DNA of 64,000 nucleotides, taken from an uncultured Collinsella sp. (GTDB taxonomy: Bacteria > Actinomycetota > Coriobacteriia > Coriobacteriales > Coriobacteriaceae). Shown in pieces: positions 1-7,391 of this stretch. The notes beneath the pieces are model-generated. The model saw only the letters and a program-made list of their open reading frames with translations. It was not told the DNA's origin and searched no databases. The position numbers were made by a program, and so were the translations under genes. Numbering within the stretch: position 1 is the stretch's first letter; every line of letters starts with the position of its first letter. The stretch spans positions 20,922-84,921 of the forward strand of contig CAUBIC010000011.1 in NCBI GenBank assembly GCA_958435945.1, written 5' to 3'.

Positions 1-951
1 CCCAATGTGCATAATGACAACTTGCTCGTGGGGTTCGATACCTCCGACGATGCGAGCGTCTTCAAGGTGGGGGAGAACCTGGGCCTCGTGCAGTCCGTCG
101 ACTTCTTCCCACCCATGGTGGACGACCCCTTCCTCTTTGGCCAGATCGCCGCCGCCAACTCGCTGTCGGACATCTACGCCATGGGAGGCACTCCCTCGCA
201 TGCCATGAACCTGCTCTGCATCCCCAGCTGCCTAGGGGTGGAGGTGGCCGGTCAGATCTTGGCGGGCGGCGCCGACAAGTGCGTCGAGGCGGGCTGCACC
301 ATCGCGGGCGGCCACACCATCAACGACGATGAGCCCAAGTACGGCCTGTCCGTCTCGGGTTTTGTGCAGCTCGACCGCATGCTTGCCAACGGTGGGGCGC
401 GCCCGGGTGATGTACTGCTGCTCACCAAGCCGGTGGGCTCGGGCATCATCACCACGGCCATTAAGGGCGAGCTTATCGAGCAGGACGAGGCCGCAGCCAT
501 GTTTGACTCGATGTGCACCCTCAACGAGGCGCCGATTCGTCTGGCCGAGGGGCTCGAACTTCACGGCTGCACCGACATTACGGGCTTTGGCCTGATTGGG
601 CATGCGTGCGAGATGGCCGAGGGCTCGGGCGTGCAGATTGAGCTTGCGTCGGGGGCGGTGCCGCTCTTTGACCAGGTGCTCGACATGGCGCGTCTGGGCA
701 TTATCCCCGCTGGCTCCTACCGCAACCAGGACTTCTTTGGCCCGCGCGTGACGGCCGACGAGGACCTTGAGCCGGGCATGTTGGATGCGCTGTACGATCC
801 ACAGACTTCAGGCGGTTTGCTTATTGCGGCGCCCGCGGCGGATGTGGATGAGCTTGCGCGCCGTCTGGATGCCGAGGGGCGTATCGCCGCCGTTGTCGGT
901 CGCGTGTGCGAGCCGGTGCCAGGCGGTCCTGCCGTCCACGTTGTCCGTTAA
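1..951 (+). CDS. selD: Selenide, water dikinase (selenophosphate synthetase), 5'-truncated by the window edge
   Basis: The enzyme makes selenophosphate from selenide and ATP, the selenium donor for Sec-tRNA synthesis. About 316 C-terminal residues are visible; the N-terminus with the catalytic Cys/Sec position lies outside the window, so it cannot be told whether this SelD is itself a selenoprotein. Family signatures seen are LLVGFDTSDDASVF, the metal/ATP-binding stretch VDFFPPMVDDPF, SDIYAMGG, and the late DPQTSGGLLIA motif. It is followed after 57 bp by yedF and the DUF3343/desulfurase pair, a well-known selenium-metabolism neighbourhood. The match to the SelD/PurM-like (AIRS) fold is unambiguous. 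Confidence 0.97.
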   Translation, partial: PNVHNDNLLVGFDTSDDASVFKVGENLGLVQSVDFFPPMVDDPFLFGQIAAANSLSDIYAMGGTPSHAMNLLCIPSCLGVEVAGQILAGGADKCVEAGCTIAGGHTINDDEPKYGLSVSGFVQLDRMLANGGARPGDVLLLTKPVGSGIITTAIKGELIEQDEAAAMFDSMCTLNEAPIRLAEGLELHGCTDITGFGLIGHACEMAEGSGVQIELASGAVPLFDQVLDMARLGIIPAGSYRNQDFFGPRVTADEDLEPGMLDALYDPQTSGGLLIAAPAADVDELARRLDAEGRIAAVVGRVCEPVPGGPAVHVVR

Positions 952-1008
952 CGACACGTTTATTGAGCTCTGTACCGTTCTAAAACGATTAATTCGAAAG
1001 GAAATACT

Positions 1009-1635
1009 ATGTCTACCAAGATTGAAGTCAATGCCATGGGCGATGCCTGCCCGCTGCCCGTCGTCAAGACGCTCAAAGCCCTGAAGCAGCTTGATGGCGA
1101 GGGTACAGTCGTGACCTCGGTCGATAACGAGACCGCCGTCAAGAACATCTCCAAGATGGCGCAGGAGAAGGGCTGCACGGCCTCAGTCGAGAAGGTTTCT
1201 GACGCCGAGTGGCACGTGACCGTGGCGACCTCTGGCGCCGTTGCCGTGGCTGATCCCGAGCAGGATGGCACTGCCTTCTGCGATGCCAGCGCCGGCAAGG
1301 GCAAGCTCGTCATTTCCGTCTACACCGACTGCATGGGCCGCGGCGACGACGAGCTGGGCCACAAGCTCATGAAGGCCTTTATCTTTGCCGTGACGCAGCA
1401 GGAGGAGCTGCCCGCGACCATGCTGTTCTATAACGGCGGCGCCAAGCTCACCGTCGAGGGCTCACCGGTACTCGACGACCTGAAGGGTCTGGCCGAGCAG
1501 GGCGTCGAGATCCTTACCTGCGGCACCTGCCTCGACCACTATGGCATTAAGGACCAGCTTGCCGTGGGCGAGGTCACCAACATGTACGTGATCGTGGAGA
1601 AGATGGAGCAGGCCGTGCGCGTCGTGCGCCCGTAG
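1009..1635 (+). CDS. yedF: YedF, sulfurtransferase-like selenium metabolism protein
   Basis: This 208-residue protein has an N-terminal TusA/SirA-like domain with the CPLPVV motif (Cys at about residue 11), whose cysteine carries persulfide in TusA relatives. A C-terminal DsrE-like domain (about residues 100-205) contains a CGTCLDHYG motif. This two-domain layout is that of the YedF family that co-occurs with SelD; a role as Se/S carrier between the desulfurase and SelD is inferred from that association, not shown. The start ATG at 1009 follows a GAAAGGAAA ribosome-binding stretch. It probably forms one transcript with selD and the downstream DUF3343 gene. Confidence 0.92.
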   Translation: MSTKIEVNAMGDACPLPVVKTLKALKQLDGEGTVVTSVDNETAVKNISKMAQEKGCTASVEKVSDAEWHVTVATSGAVAVADPEQDGTAFCDASAGKGKLVISVYTDCMGRGDDELGHKLMKAFIFAVTQQEELPATMLFYNGGAKLTVEGSPVLDDLKGLAEQGVEILTCGTCLDHYGIKDQLAVGEVTNMYVIVEKMEQAVRVVRP

Positions 1636-1654
1636 CGTATTGGTTGGAGTTGCC

Positions 1655-1906
1655 ATGAGGGAGAAGCGCCCTGCGCTTGTCATCACGTTTCCTACCACGG
1701 CGGCCGCCATGGGGTGCGAGACCCTATGCATCGAGCGCGGCCTTCCCGGGCGCACGATTCCCGTGCCCGGGGAGGTCGCTGCCGGCTGCGGTTTGGCATG
1801 GAAGGCGTTGCCTGCGGATGAGGAACTGCTGCGCGGCGAGCTTGCCGCGGCGGGCGTTCCCACCGAGGGCTTTACCGTGATCGATATGTGGGAGGTCGTG
1901 CGATGA
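1655..1906 (+). CDS. DUF3343 small Se/S carrier-like protein
   Basis: This is an 83-residue protein of the DUF3343 family, found next to selD/yedF in Se-using anaerobes. It has the family pattern TFPTTAAAMGCETLC, GRTIPVPGEVAAGCGLAW, with three cysteines that could act in chalcogen transfer. I chose the ATG at 1655 because TTGGAG lies just upstream; an in-frame TTG at 1640 would add five residues. The stop overlaps the ATG of the next gene (ATGA, 1903-1906), so translation is probably coupled to the desulfurase. Function is inferred from genomic association only. A second DUF3343 protein is encoded at 29613. Confidence 0.85.
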   Translation: MREKRPALVITFPTTAAAMGCETLCIERGLPGRTIPVPGEVAAGCGLAWKALPADEELLRGELAAAGVPTEGFTVIDMWEVVR

Positions 1907-3042
1907 TCTACCTGGATAACGCGGCGACGACCATGCACAAGCCGCAGACGGTCATCGATGCCGTGACGCAGGCGATGTGCTCGCTCGGCAATGCCGGGCG
2001 CGGTGCCACGTCGGGTGCCCTCGATGCCGCTCGTACGATTCACGCTTGCCGTGCCAAGCTCGCGCGCCTTTTGGGTTGCCCGAGGGCGGACCATGTGTGC
2101 TTTACGCCCAATTCCACCGCGGCGCTCAACACCGCCATCAATGGCGTGGTGCGCCCCGGCGACCGTGTGGTCACAACGGTGCTCGAGCACAACTCCGTGC
2201 TGCGTCCGCTTAACCGCCTTGCGGCAGAGCAGGGTGTGACCGTTGAGCATGCGGGTTGCGACGCGAATGGCGTGCTCGACTACGATGAGCTCGATCGGCT
2301 GGTCACGCCCGGTACACGTGCCGTGGTGGTGACGCATGCCTCTAATGTGACCGGCAACGCGGTCGACATTGCGCGCGTGGCGGCCATAGCCCATGCGGCC
2401 GGCGCGCTTGTGATCGTCGATGCCTCGCAGTCTGCCGGCACGGCGCATATCGATATGCAGGCCATGGGGCTCGACATTGTGTGCTTTACCGGCCACAAGG
2501 GATTGATGGGCCCGCAGGGGACCGGCGGCCTGGCCGTGGCGGAGGGCATTGACGTGGCTCCGTGGGCCATGGGCGGCACGGGCGTGCACAGCTTCGATGC
2601 GCTGCAGCCACTTGAGTGGCCCACGCGCCTGGAGGCGGGCACGCTCAACGGTCACGGCATAGCGGGCCTATCCGCTGGTCTCGACTTTATCGAGGCCCAG
2701 GGCGGGGTCGAGGCGATTGCTGCCCACGAGCGTGCGCTTGCTGGTCGCTTCCTTGCCGGTGTGCGCAAGATTCCGGGGATTAAGCTCTACGGTGCCTTTG
2801 ACCAGCCGACGCGCTCTGCGATTGTGTCGCTCAACGTGGGCGATATTGACTCTGCCGAGATCTCGGATGCGCTTATGCAAGGGTGGGGGATTGCGACGCG
2901 TCCCGGCGCCCATTGCGCTCCGCTCATGCACCGCGCGCTCGGGACCGAGCGCCAAGGTATCGTTCGCTTCTCGTTTGGGTATTTCAACACGGACGAGGAA
3001 GTCGACACGGCTATCGATGCTTTGCGCGATTTAGCCTGCTAA
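1903..3042 (+). CDS. Cysteine desulfurase family protein (class V aminotransferase), selenium-cluster type
   Basis: The 379-residue PLP enzyme begins MIYLDNAATTMHKP, typical of NifS/CsdA-like proteins. The PLP lysine lies in FTGHKGLMGPQG (about residue 200), and the substrate-recruiting cysteine appears to be in RPGAHCAPLMH near residue 335. It is expected to release sulfur (or selenium) from cysteine/selenocysteine for delivery to YedF, DUF3343 and SelD; the specific substrate is inference from position. ATG 1903 overlaps the previous stop by 4 bp. A terminator follows directly. Confidence 0.9.
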   Translation: MIYLDNAATTMHKPQTVIDAVTQAMCSLGNAGRGATSGALDAARTIHACRAKLARLLGCPRADHVCFTPNSTAALNTAINGVVRPGDRVVTTVLEHNSVLRPLNRLAAEQGVTVEHAGCDANGVLDYDELDRLVTPGTRAVVVTHASNVTGNAVDIARVAAIAHAAGALVIVDASQSAGTAHIDMQAMGLDIVCFTGHKGLMGPQGTGGLAVAEGIDVAPWAMGGTGVHSFDALQPLEWPTRLEAGTLNGHGIAGLSAGLDFIEAQGGVEAIAAHERALAGRFLAGVRKIPGIKLYGAFDQPTRSAIVSLNVGDIDSAEISDALMQGWGIATRPGAHCAPLMHRALGTERQGIVRFSFGYFNTDEEVDTAIDALRDLAC

Positions 3043-3065
3043 AGCTGCTAGACCGTTTATACTTG

Positions 3066-3100
3066 CGGGGCGGGTGTTTTTGCCCGTCCCGTTTTTGTTT
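3066..3100 (+). terminator. Rho-independent terminator of the selD-yedF cluster
   Basis: A GC-rich hairpin (GGGGCGGG pairing with CCCGTCCC, one G-U) is followed by GTTTTTGTTT. It separates the selenium cluster from brnQ. Confidence 0.75.
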
Positions 3101-3119
3101 CGACCCGAAAGGTGTGCAT

Positions 3120-4478
3120 ATGGCCTCATCCGCTCCGCGCGGTTTGCGCTCCGACCATGTCGTTACCGTCGGCATTGCGCTGTTCTCGATGCTCTTTGGT
3201 GCCGGTAACCTCATCATTCCGCCGCTGCTGGCACTTCAGGCCGGCACGGCCACGCCGCTTGCCATGATTGGCTTTTTGATTGCCGCTATCGGTCTGCCTG
3301 TTATGGGATTTATCGCCGTGGCGCTCGCCGGAACGGCGCGCGAGCTTGCCGGCCGCGTGCACCCCAAGTTTGGTGAGTTCTTTGTCGCGGCAGTGTATCT
3401 GGCCATCGGCCCGTGCCTTGCTATTCCGCGCACGAGCTCGACGGCCTTCGAGATGCTGGTGCCGCTGCTGCCCGAGGGCGTCTCGCTCGGCACGGCTCGC
3501 CTGGTGTTTGCCGTTGGCTTCTTTGTCGTCGCGTTTGCGCTCACGCTGCGCCCGGGCGTCATCACGCGCGTGCTCGGTCGCATTACGGGCCCCGCGCTCA
3601 TTGCACTCATCGTGCTGGTCGTGGGTGCTGCCGTGATCTCGCCGCTGGGACCGGCTGCCGCGCCTCAGGCTCCCTACGATGCAGGTGCTGCCGTGCAGGG
3701 TTTTCTGACTGGCTATCAGACCATGGACCTGCTCGCGTCGCTCGCCTTCGGCATCATCATCGCCGAGACCATCCACGAGCTGGGCGTTACCGATGACAAG
3801 CGCGTGGCCTTCGAGATTTCGCGTTCCGGTGTGATCGCCGGCGTGCTCATGGCCATCATCTACTGCGGCCTGGCGCTTGCCGGCACGCAGCTCAGCACCG
3901 TGATGCCCGATGCCACCAACGGTGCTGCCATCCTCGCCCGTTCGGCGTCTATGCACTTTGGCCTTGTCGGCACGGTCGTGGTCTTCGCCATCTTCTTCCT
4001 TGCCTGCATGAACGTGTGCATCGGCCTCATCAGCTGCTGCTCGCGTTACTTCTGCGAGACGTATGTGGTCGAAGGGGGGGCGGAGGCCTCTGAGGAGGCC
4101 ATGCGCCGTCCCTTCGCGGTTCTCGCCTTTGTGTTCGCAGCGTTTTCGTGCGTGCTCTCCAACGTGGGCCTCGACGTGATCCTTATGTTCTCGGTGCCCA
4201 TGCTCAACGCCTTGTATCCCGTCGCCATCGTGCTGGTACTGATGGGCCTGGTGCACGGCTTTTGCGACGCTCATCCGCAGGTGTGGGTCTGGGTCGGCGG
4301 CGTGGTTGCCGTGCAGAGTGTGATCACCTCGGTTCGCGACGCGTTCTTTGCGGGCGCGTGGCTGCCGTTCGATGCATTGCCCCTGGCGGATATCGGTGCC
4401 GCGTGGGCGCCAGTCGCCGTGGTGGCGTTTGTGATCGGCCTGGCCCATAGCCAGTTTGTCGCACATTCGAGGAGCTAG
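3120..4478 (+). CDS. brnQ: Branched-chain amino acid transport system II carrier protein
   Basis: The 452-residue protein is highly hydrophobic with about 12 membrane segments. The start region FSMLFGAGNLIIPPLL and a later GYQTMDLLASLAFG are hallmarks of LivJ/BrnQ (LIVCS) cation-coupled carriers for leucine, isoleucine and valine. The ATG at 3120 follows CGAAAGG at good spacing; the reading frame is open further upstream, but that part overlaps the previous gene and terminator and is not translated in this view. It appears to be a monocistronic gene between a terminator and the tRNA pair. Confidence 0.93.
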   Translation: MASSAPRGLRSDHVVTVGIALFSMLFGAGNLIIPPLLALQAGTATPLAMIGFLIAAIGLPVMGFIAVALAGTARELAGRVHPKFGEFFVAAVYLAIGPCLAIPRTSSTAFEMLVPLLPEGVSLGTARLVFAVGFFVVAFALTLRPGVITRVLGRITGPALIALIVLVVGAAVISPLGPAAAPQAPYDAGAAVQGFLTGYQTMDLLASLAFGIIIAETIHELGVTDDKRVAFEISRSGVIAGVLMAIIYCGLALAGTQLSTVMPDATNGAAILARSASMHFGLVGTVVVFAIFFLACMNVCIGLISCCSRYFCETYVVEGGAEASEEAMRRPFAVLAFVFAAFSCVLSNVGLDVILMFSVPMLNALYPVAIVLVLMGLVHGFCDAHPQVWVWVGGVVAVQSVITSVRDAFFAGAWLPFDALPLADIGAAWAPVAVVAFVIGLAHSQFVAHSRS

Positions 4479-4489
4479 GGTATCGTCGC

Positions 4490-4518
4490 TTGCACAGGCG
4501 CGAAGTCTCCCCTATAAT
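4490..4518 (+). promoter_or_regulatory. Sigma-70-type promoter of the tRNA-Pro/tRNA-Gly unit
   Basis: A TTGCAC -35 (4490-4495) and perfect TATAAT -10 (4513-4518) are separated by 17 bp, about 50 bp upstream of the mature tRNA-Pro end. Confidence 0.8.
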
Positions 4519-4569
4519 TTCCTTCGCTTTGGGACACGCAAGGTTTAGACCTTAGCTGCTCAACACCTT

Positions 4570-4646
4570 CGGGACGTGGCGCAGTTTGGTAGCGCGCCTG
4601 CTTTGGGAGCAGGATGTCGCAGGTTCAAATCCTGTCGTCCCGACCA
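4570..4646 (+). tRNA. tRNA-Pro (TGG)
   Basis: The 77-nt cloverleaf has acceptor CGGGACG paired with CGTCCCG, anticodon loop TTTGGGA (anticodon TGG), T-loop TTCAAAT and an encoded CCA end. Confidence 0.97.
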
Positions 4647-4652
4647 TATCTT

Positions 4653-4726
4653 GCGGGCGTAGTTCAATGGTAGAACCCCAGCCTTCCAAGCTGATGACGC
4701 GGGTTCGATTCCCGTCGCCCGCTCCA
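4653..4726 (+). tRNA. tRNA-Gly (TCC)
   Basis: The 74-nt cloverleaf has acceptor GCGGGCG paired with CGCCCGC, anticodon loop CTTCCAA (anticodon TCC), T-loop TTCGATT and an encoded CCA. It lies 6 bp after tRNA-Pro and is probably cotranscribed with it. Confidence 0.97.
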
Positions 4727-4737
4727 TAAGATAGATG

Positions 4738-4776
4738 AATGGCTCTGATTCCTTTTGGGACCAGAGTCATTTTCAT
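4738..4776 (+). terminator. Terminator of the tRNA pair
   Basis: The hairpin ATGGCTCTG/CAGAGTCAT (one G-U) runs into TTTTCAT. Confidence 0.75.
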
Positions 4777-4806
4777 ATATATGCCGGGACCCCACATCCC
4801 CTCTTG

Positions 4807-4873
4807 AGTTGCGGTGAAATACGGACTGTTTTTTGGCTTTTATGGCCCATGTAGTCCGTATTTCACCGCAACT
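4807..4873. repeat. 67-bp palindrome, copy 1 (21-bp arms, 25-nt loop)
   Basis: Perfect 21-bp inverted arms (4807-4827 and 4853-4873) begin AGTTGCGGTGAAATA and end CGGACT before a 25-nt loop. It lies about 170 bp upstream of the AbiEi/nuclease-like gene; copy 2 with identical arms lies just downstream of that gene. The rest of 4874-5040 shows no further gene or clear promoter. Confidence 0.95.
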
Positions 4874-5040
4874 ATTTGTAAGGTTGGATTTTGATGCCGT
4901 TGGGAGGGTCGTAGTGACCGTCTACCGAGAGTGGAAATATTTTCTGAAGCTCTGACCTGCGACGTCAAGTTTTTGGTCAGCTTTTGGCAAGGCCTGCGGA
5001 CGGAAGCATACGATAGCGTAATGGTATTCTCTCCGCCGTG

Positions 5041-6060
5041 ATGGTTATGGGGTTGGCCATGCTCGATAAAGGCAAACATTTTCCTCAGTCATATGCAAGG
5101 ATGCTATTCTCGGTCCTTGGAATTCATCAAGATGGACAGCTGCTTATAACAATTGATCCTTGGGATGAACGCCGTGCTCGCGAGCTTATGCAGGAAGAGC
5201 TCATGCTTCGTCTTTACAACCATGTGTATGCGGATCCGGTCTATTGGAATAATCTTGGGGTTGAAGATCGCATCTTTCAGTTGGCATCCGCTATTGCGGT
5301 CGTTGAACCGGATGCTGTGTTTTGCGGATCGACGGCAGCGCTGCTCTACGGCATCGGCTCGGCGTATACGCTTCTGGATAAAGTGCAAGTGCTGCTGCCA
5401 CGGTATACAAGGCGCGATACATATGAGTTCGTTGAGTATCGTCGATGGCGCCCGGGCGAGGTATGGCGTCTCGGCCCGTTTACGCTTACAGACCCCTATC
5501 GGACGGTGGTCGATATTGCCCGCACGAGTGCATTTCGGTATGCGCTTGGCTACGTCGATGGATTGGCTCGTGAGTACGATGTTGACCGCGAGGAGCTGCG
5601 TGCGTATGCACAGGCCAATTGTCGCGGTTTGCATGGCATCTCCCGTGCGTTTGGCGTGTTCGAATATATGGACGGAAGGTCGGATAACGGGGGAGAGTCC
5701 GAGGCGCGAGCGGCAATGATCCTTGCAGGCGTCGTTGCGCCCGAGCTTCAGGTTGAGATTGATCGGCCAGGAAACGCCTGCTATTATCTGGCAGATTATG
5801 GTTGGCAGATGCCAGATGGGTCATGGATGTTGGCAGAGCTTCATGGTTTGGGTAAGTTTGAGGATGAAACTCAAAAAGATTCGGAACATGCTGCGGCAAA
5901 AACCTATCGAGCCGCCTTATTGCGCGATGCGAACTTGCGTGCCATGGGTCATAACGTCATTCATTTCAAGCTATCGGACACCTACGACGTAGAATCGTTC
6001 GGTGCCATGATGCGCGGTTACGGCATTCCGACAACAAAACCCTACGCCGACTCCCGATAG
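5041..6060 (+). CDS. AbiEi/DUF559-like solitary nuclease-fold protein
   Basis: About 339 residues. The central part (FCGSTAALLYGIG, then GEVWRLGPFTLTDPYRTVVD, then RYALGYVDGLARE) resembles the AbiEi-type antitoxin C-terminal domain. The last third (GGESEARAAMILAGV, then LADYGWQ, then AELHGLGKF) has the E-D-ExK spacing of Vsr/DUF559-like PD-(D/E)xK nucleases. No partner toxin is adjacent. The start is uncertain: GTG 5038, ATG 5041, 5047 or 5059, the last having GGGG 7 bp upstream. It is flanked on both sides by matched 67-bp palindromes. Base composition is lower in GC than its neighbours. Role unknown; defence or DNA transactions are guesses. Confidence 0.75.
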   Translation: MVMGLAMLDKGKHFPQSYARMLFSVLGIHQDGQLLITIDPWDERRARELMQEELMLRLYNHVYADPVYWNNLGVEDRIFQLASAIAVVEPDAVFCGSTAALLYGIGSAYTLLDKVQVLLPRYTRRDTYEFVEYRRWRPGEVWRLGPFTLTDPYRTVVDIARTSAFRYALGYVDGLAREYDVDREELRAYAQANCRGLHGISRAFGVFEYMDGRSDNGGESEARAAMILAGVVAPELQVEIDRPGNACYYLADYGWQMPDGSWMLAELHGLGKFEDETQKDSEHAAAKTYRAALLRDANLRAMGHNVIHFKLSDTYDVESFGAMMRGYGIPTTKPYADSR

Positions 6061-6088
6061 CGAAATCGTTCGCAGCCAACCTTCAATA

Positions 6089-6155
6089 TGTTGCGGTGAA
6101 ATACGGACTGTTGAGGCCTTTAAAGGCATAAAACAGTCCGTATTTCACCGCAACT
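6089..6155. repeat. 67-bp palindrome, copy 2 (21-23-bp arms, 25-nt loop)
   Basis: The arms carry the same GTTGCGGTGAAATACGGACT sequence as copy 1 and again frame a 25-nt loop (6110-6134); the loop sequence differs but its ends extend the pairing (GTT/AAC). It lies directly after the nuclease-like gene. Confidence 0.95.
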
Positions 6156-6170
6156 TAGGAGGGGATGGGG

Positions 6171-6646
6171 TTAGTGGTGACCGTGGTGGCGGAGCTTGTC
6201 GATGGTGGCGTCGGTGCCGTGGCTGCGGGCTTCGGCGGCGCGGTCGCGGGCGTCGGCGGCGGTTTGGCGTTTACGGCGGTAATCGATCATGCCTTGGATG
6301 ATGGGCTTGCCAAAGCTCACGACATCATCGTTGTAGATGGCGGTTCGGGCTGCGAGGAGGCAGTCTGTAAAGTCCATATGGGTCTTGCCAAAGAGTTTGA
6401 TGGCAAGGGCGACAACGGTGGGCTCGTCGACCATGACGTCATCGAGCAGTTTTTCATGGCCGCAGCAATCTCAACGCGGGGAACCTTATAGACGTCGCGC
6501 AGCGTGACCACGACGCGCGTGATGATTTCGGGGTAGACACGAGCGGTGCGCGTGGCGATGACCTTGGCGGCGCGCGGTGAGAGAACTTCGTCGTCGTCAA
6601 GCAGGTAGCGTAGGATGACGGTCTCGTCGATGATGGTGCTACTCAT
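6171..6646 (-). pseudogene. PIN-domain (VapC-like) toxin, frameshifted
   Basis: Two minus-strand frames together give a full PIN domain of about 158 residues. The N-part starts MSSTIIDETVILRYLLDDD (first acidic residue) and ends IAAAMKN. The C-part resumes at VMVDEPTVV and contains DFTDCLLAARTAIYND (the later acidic cluster). The frames meet at a run of five A on the coding strand (T-run 6450-6454); six A would restore MKKLLDDVMVDEP. The start overlaps the antitoxin stop by 8 bp, typical of toxin-antitoxin pairs. It could be a true inactivating mutation, phase variation in the homopolymer, or a sequencing error. Confidence 0.8.
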
Positions 6647-6965
6647 GGATATCTACTTCCTCGGGACCCAAAATCGAATCGTCGCTTTCTGTAGCAAGGT
6701 ATTCAATCCAGGCATTGCGCTCCTCGGAGCGGCGATTGGGGTCACCATATGCTTTGAGCGATCCATAGGCGGCGGTGCCGTCCTTTGAGCGCACGGCGAC
6801 CGGCTGAAAGGGAAGCTTGCGCATCAAAATGCTCTGCGCGACAAATAGACGGACAGCCTCGGCGAGCGATGTGCCCATGGCGTCGTAGAGACGCTCGGCA
6901 TGCTGCTTGTCTTCCTCGCGAATGCGCACCTGCAGGATGGCTCTTTTTTGAGTCGATGACATCAC
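6639..6965 (-). CDS. RelB/DinJ-family antitoxin
   Basis: This 108-residue protein starts MMSSTQKRAILQVRIREEDK, a ribbon-helix-helix beta strand, followed by LYDAMGTSLAEAVRLFV, the helix-turn-helix pair of RelB/DinJ antitoxins. It should bind its own promoter and neutralise the PIN-domain toxin encoded immediately downstream with an 8-bp overlap. A second ATG at 6962 is equally possible. The toxin is frameshifted, so the antitoxin may now be an orphan repressor. Confidence 0.85.
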   Translation of the reverse strand: MMSSTQKRAILQVRIREEDKQHAERLYDAMGTSLAEAVRLFVAQSILMRKLPFQPVAVRSKDGTAAYGSLKAYGDPNRRSEERNAWIEYLATESDDSILGPEEVDIHE

Positions 6966-7187
6966 TGGCCTCCCTTAATGAGCGGGCAATATGAATAGTC
7001 AAATCCAGCATCAGCTAATAATAACCGATTTTATAACGACTACTTTATTGCACTCGAGTAATTGAGTGTGAACAATATTACAAACGTACTACATCCTTCA
7101 GAAGCGAGCGTGAAATCTCTCTCGAACGTACGCGTGTAATACACTCACCTTTATAGCTTCTAGAGAATAATTCCAACCTGCCAAAAC

Positions 7188-7213
7188 CCCTGCAATACAC
7201 TCGTATTGCAGGG
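7188..7213. promoter_or_regulatory. Perfect 11-bp palindrome upstream of FHL operon
   Basis: CCCTGCAATAC and GTATTGCAGGG are separated by 4 nt. It could be an operator for a dimeric regulator of formate metabolism or a short RNA hairpin; there is no T-run, so it is unlikely to be a terminator. Confidence 0.5.
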
Positions 7214-7316
7214 CCTATGCTCAAGTTTGCCCCCTGCAACTGCGTATATTTAACCTGTATATCGTTGGAGGAATTCTATCGAAGTGCCTGTTTCGCCGCA
7301 TGCACTCGATACGCCG

Positions 7317-7367
7317 ATGCCGGACCACGGGCGGTCCGGGGCTACGTCGACAGGATCTCTCCGGCAT
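7317..7367 (+). promoter_or_regulatory. Possible switching leader RNA of the FHL operon
   Basis: Two stems compete for the same bases: CCGGACC/GGTCCGG (7320-7326 with 7333-7339, 6-nt loop) and ATGCCGGA/TCCGGCAT (7317-7324 with 7360-7367). The second stem ends 8 nt before the AGGAGGGA ribosome-binding site (7375-7382). I infer a possible translational switch; the ligand, if any, is unknown and it does not match a riboswitch class I can confirm. Confidence 0.4.
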
Positions 7368-7391
7368 GGGATTCAGGAGGGAGTGAACAAC

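Larger units (their letters stand above)
6966..7391. other. AT-rich intergenic region upstream of the formate hydrogenlyase operon
   Basis: This 426-bp region separates the leftward antitoxin gene from the rightward FHL operon, so it should hold divergent promoters, although I see no confident -35/-10 pair. It contains the palindrome at 7188-7213 and the structured leader at 7317-7367. A GTG at 7284 preceded by GGAGG is in frame with the first operon gene and could give a 36-residue N-terminal extension or a translated leader. Confidence 0.7.

Noticed and set aside
4807..4873. Invertible promoter between the 21-bp inverted repeats
   Set aside because: The 25-nt loop is too short to hold a promoter and has no -10/-35 elements.
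6165..6491. Plus-strand 108-residue ORF over the PIN toxin
   Set aside because: It is Gly/Val/Ala-rich shadow sequence opposite the recognisable PIN domain.
7317..7367. Known molybdenum-cofactor riboswitch
   Set aside because: The context would fit, but I cannot match the conserved Moco core; kept only as an unclassified structured leader.
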